A stretch of DNA of 8,006 bases. Origin: CAZWFW01 sp964633445 (GTDB taxonomy: Archaea > Undinarchaeota > CAZWFW01). Each line of letters begins with the position of its first letter. Position 1 is the first letter of the stretch. The notes under the pieces are model-generated. The model worked only from the letters and a program-made list of their open reading frames with translations, had not been told where the DNA came from and ran no database searches. The DNA lies in contig CAZWFW010000046.1 of the NCBI GenBank assembly GCA_964633445.1, forward strand, positions 1 through 8,006. The letters are read 5' to 3'. Shown here piece after piece: positions 6,755 through 8,006 of the stretch. Made by a program: the position numbers and the translations under genes.

Positions 6755-7384
6755 ATGTTTAAAGTGGATCTTCATATTCATACAACAAATTCTGATGGTT
6801 TAACAAAACCAGAAGACGTCGTAAAAATTGCTAAAAGAGTAGGATTGTCTGGTGTTGCTGTAACTGACCATAATTTCCTAACGAATATAAAAAAAGACGA
6901 AAGCATATTAGTTATTCTAGGGGAGGAGATAACCACAAAGGAGGGTCATATTCTTGCACTGGGTATAAGTGAGGAAATAGAAAGAGATTTGCCTTTGGAA
7001 GAAACAATCGATAGAATTAAGGAACAGGGAGCCTTAGCAGTAGCTGCGCACCCTTTCGACAAATTTAGAAAGGGAGTTGGTGATCTTGTTTATAAAGTGG
7101 ATTTTGACGCCATTGAGACCTTGAATGCCAGATCAATATTTCCTACGTTTAATTCTAGAGCTAGAAAGGCAGCACTTAAGCTTAAGATTCCACAGGTAGG
7201 AGGTAGCGATGCTCATGCTGATGATCAGATTGGTAGGGCATACACTATAATAACAAAAGAAGTTTCGAATGAGGATGATGTTTTGAAGATGATCAAAAAG
7301 GGATACTGCTATGCAGAAGGAAAATCGATAGGTGTTATAAAATACTTAAAGGAAAAAACTATAAAATTTCTGAATTCCTTTTAA
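6755..7384 (+). CDS. PHP-domain metal-dependent phosphoesterase
   Basis: This is a 209-residue PHP-family protein. Metal-binding residues appear in order: DLHIHT with His7 and His9, Asp14, TDHN with Asp38 and His39, Glu57 or Glu58 (LGEEI), His65 (EGHIL), His99 (AAHPFD), and Asp152/His154 (GSDAHA). That is the full trinuclear set, so an active hydrolase is expected. Stand-alone proteins of this size belong to the TrpH/YciV-like group, whose known members act on nucleoside 3',5'-bisphosphates or the 5' ends of RNA. The substrate here is not known. It is transcribed divergently from psmB with 76 bp between starts. T-rich sequence follows the stop. No signal peptide or membrane segment is visible. 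Confidence 0.88.
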   Translation: MFKVDLHIHTTNSDGLTKPEDVVKIAKRVGLSGVAVTDHNFLTNIKKDESILVILGEEITTKEGHILALGISEEIERDLPLEETIDRIKEQGALAVAAHPFDKFRKGVGDLVYKVDFDAIETLNARSIFPTFNSRARKAALKLKIPQVGGSDAHADDQIGRAYTIITKEVSNEDDVLKMIKKGYCYAEGKSIGVIKYLKEKTIKFLNSF

Positions 7385-7390
7385 TTCGGT

Positions 7391-7435
7391 CTTTTTAGGC
7401 TTTTTCTTAAAAATTTCTTTCTCAAAATTTTCTTC
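7391..7435 (+). terminator. T-rich terminator after the PHP gene
   Basis: Just after the stop at 7382-7384 there are two T5 runs (7392-7396, 7401-7405) followed by TTTCTTTCTC and TTTTCTTCTT stretches. Repeated U-rich tracts are the usual archaeal termination signal and the substrate of FttA. No hairpin is needed or obvious. Confidence 0.6.
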
Positions 7436-7645
7436 TTAGATTATATTTTTACCTTCTTCCCTTATTTTTCTTGCAATATTCTCCAACATCTCAGCAAATT
7501 CGAGAACTTCCCAGGTACTAGTACATTTCACATTAAGTCGAACCAAGCCACTTTCAATGCTCACTATATACAATTTTTTACATTTTTTGATTTTCGCTTC
7601 TGCATTCTCGCAATCTAAGTCGTTCCAATTAACACTTATTTCCAT
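7436..7645 (-). CDS. Small protein of unknown function, about 69 residues
   Basis: I do not recognise this protein with certainty. ATG 7645 is preferred over GTG 7654 because GGGTGA on the minus strand lies five bases upstream as a ribosome-binding site. A TATA-like CTATAAG (about 7672-7678) could start a very short leader. The predicted order is strand, short helix, two strands (KKLYIVSIES, GLVRLNVKC), then a long helix with many Lys and Glu (WEVLEFAEMLENIARKIRE). Layout and length faintly recall Pcc1-type KEOPS subunits, but I see no diagnostic residues, so that is only a suggestion. Composition fits neighbouring proteins and no competing gene lies opposite, which supports it being real. 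There is no membrane segment or signal peptide. Its 5' side faces the unexplained region 7655-8006. Confidence 0.5.
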   Translation of the reverse strand: MEISVNWNDLDCENAEAKIKKCKKLYIVSIESGLVRLNVKCTSTWEVLEFAEMLENIARKIREEGKNII

Positions 7646-7850
7646 CTGGCTCACCCAAAAATAGTAAGACTTATAGCAAGTGAACTACCACACGTTTTGA
7701 CGGATAGTTTCCCCAGATAAACTTCACGAGCCCCGATACCACTCATCTCACCTTCTTCCTCAAAGCGAAAGTCTTTTGACGGGTGGCACATTTTCCTTGC
7801 ACAGAGGAATTGGTACCTGAAAAAGATAATATGCACCCAAGGTATTTAGA

Positions 7851-7878
7851 TAATTCGCCCATTCCCCCTAATTCACCC
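7851..7878. repeat. Two direct repeats TAATTCRCCC, 18 bp apart
   Basis: TAATTCGCCC (7851-7860) and TAATTCACCC (7869-7878) differ at one of ten bases and are separated by ATTCCCCC plus the flanking TA overlap region. The second touches the inverted repeat at 7877. They read GGGYGAATTA on the minus strand. They may be protein-binding sites or part of an RNA structure. Confidence 0.5.
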
Positions 7879-7896
7879 ACCGATCGAAATCGGTGG
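7877..7896. repeat. Perfect 8-bp inverted repeat with 4-base spacer
   Basis: CCACCGAT (7877-7884) and ATCGGTGG (7889-7896) are perfect complements around CGAA. In RNA it forms a GC-rich hairpin with a UUCG loop on the minus strand. In DNA it could be a dimer-binding operator. A TATA-like box at 7912-7919 on the minus strand would place a start near 7889, inside this repeat. Confidence 0.65.
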
Positions 7897-7911
7897 TTCT
7901 TCTTAGCGACA

Positions 7912-7919
7912 TTTTTATA
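7912..7919 (-). promoter_or_regulatory. TATA-like box TATAAAAA
   Basis: On the minus strand TATAAAAA is one of the best TATA matches in the window. It would start transcription near 7889 and run through the GC-rich region towards the small gene at 7645. This supports transcription of the region on the minus strand. Confidence 0.4.
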
Positions 7920-7978
7920 GAGCAGCTGGAGTCAGCAGGTTTAGCCCAATACTCTTATTTTTTGTGATATTGCTAGAA

Positions 7979-7988
7979 ATTATTTAAA
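7979..7988 (+). promoter_or_regulatory. TATA-like element near the window end
   Basis: TTATTTAAAT preceded by GAAA resembles BRE plus TATA. A plus-strand start would fall just past base 8006, so the next gene may begin there; an ATG at 7993 is too close to be served by this box. The element is nearly palindromic and could also work on the minus strand. Confidence 0.3.
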
Positions 7989-8006
7989 TCTTATGGTATT
8001 AAAGAA

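Larger units (their letters stand above)
7680..7897 (-). ncRNA. Candidate structured RNA or long 5' leader
   Basis: The evidence is raised GC in an AT-rich genome, several potential stems and no protein gene. One stem-loop (7785-7817) pairs fully only as minus-strand RNA: GGUAC with GUGCC uses a G-U wobble, whereas the plus strand would have a C-A mismatch. Above it a symmetrical 3x3 internal loop and a second 5-bp stem (AGGAA/TTCCT) close a 7-nt loop. A terminal hairpin at 7877-7896 has a UUCG loop on the minus strand. It could be a free RNA or the leader of the small gene at 7645. I recognise no known family. Confidence 0.3.
7655..8006. other. 350-bp stretch without a convincing protein gene
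   Basis: No long open frame with normal composition occurs here. GC is about 44% over 7681-7900 by hand count, above the roughly one-third typical of the surrounding genes. It contains several hairpins, a perfect inverted repeat, a tandem 10-mer and at least two TATA-like boxes, listed separately. No tRNA, SRP RNA or RNase P signature was recognised. Bases 7920-8006 return to AT-rich sequence with TATA-like elements and probably lead into a gene beyond the window. Confidence 0.6.

Noticed and set aside
7651..7836. 61-residue open frame on the minus strand across the GC-raised region
   Set aside because: Its composition is unlike its neighbours, with many Cys, Ser and Gly and no recognisable domain. 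It lies over predicted RNA stems and touches the start of the small gene. It looks like chance translation of noncoding sequence.
7877..7896. CRISPR repeat
   Set aside because: There is a single palindrome, with no second copy at a spacer-like distance and no cas gene.
7680..7900. RNase P RNA or SRP RNA
   Set aside because: I found no GAGGAAAGUCC-type core with its partner and no GGAAGG-type SRP helix 8 sequence. GGGGAAACTATCC on the minus strand is only a loose resemblance and lies at the wrong end.
7871..7905. tRNA T-arm
   Set aside because: The stem CCGAT/ATCGG encloses four bases, not the seven-base TTCRANY loop, and no acceptor or anticodon arm fits around it.
1..8006. Defence island, mobile element or biosynthetic cluster
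   Set aside because: All recognised genes are core archaeal functions. No transposase, integrase, terminal repeats, toxin-antitoxin pair or cas gene was seen.

Overview
This is a compact AT-rich archaeal chromosome segment. The archaeal assignment rests on FttA/aCPSF1 (the KH-metallo-beta-lactamase-beta-CASP termination ribonuclease), a 20S proteasome beta subunit, an archaeal-type SepF, a UPF0147 protein and the C-terminus of an archaeal-type Trm1. Arginine is mostly AGA/AGG and the proteins are rich in Lys, Glu and Ile, which fits a thermophile. FtsZ-linked SepF, UPF0147 and the psmB-fttA pair fit a euryarchaeal or DPANN-type lineage; I cannot name the taxon.

Layout. 1-973 (+): the end of trm1, coupled by an ATGA overlap to a YfbR/HDDC2-like HD phosphohydrolase. 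950-2425 (-): a GH57 amylase-type enzyme whose 3' end overlaps the HD gene by 24 bp. 2449-3673 (+): a DHH/DHHA1 phosphoesterase overlapping a UPF0147 gene. 3712-4176 (+): sepF with its own TATA-like boxes. 4160-6678 (-): the psmB-fttA operon, whose tail overlaps sepF by 17 bp. 6755-7384 (+): a PHP-domain phosphoesterase transcribed divergently from psmB. 7436-7645 (-): a small protein of unknown function. 7655-8006: no convincing protein gene, but raised GC, hairpins and short repeats that could be a structured RNA or a regulated leader.

Most of the window is core information processing and housekeeping: tRNA modification, nucleotide and oligonucleotide phosphohydrolysis, transcription termination, protein degradation and cell division, plus one glycan enzyme. 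Spacing is very tight: two tail-to-tail pairs share coding DNA, and one divergent pair has only 23 bp between start codons. I see no CRISPR array, insertion sequence, integrase or defence cassette. The least explained part is the last 350 bp, where two features favour the minus strand as the transcribed one.
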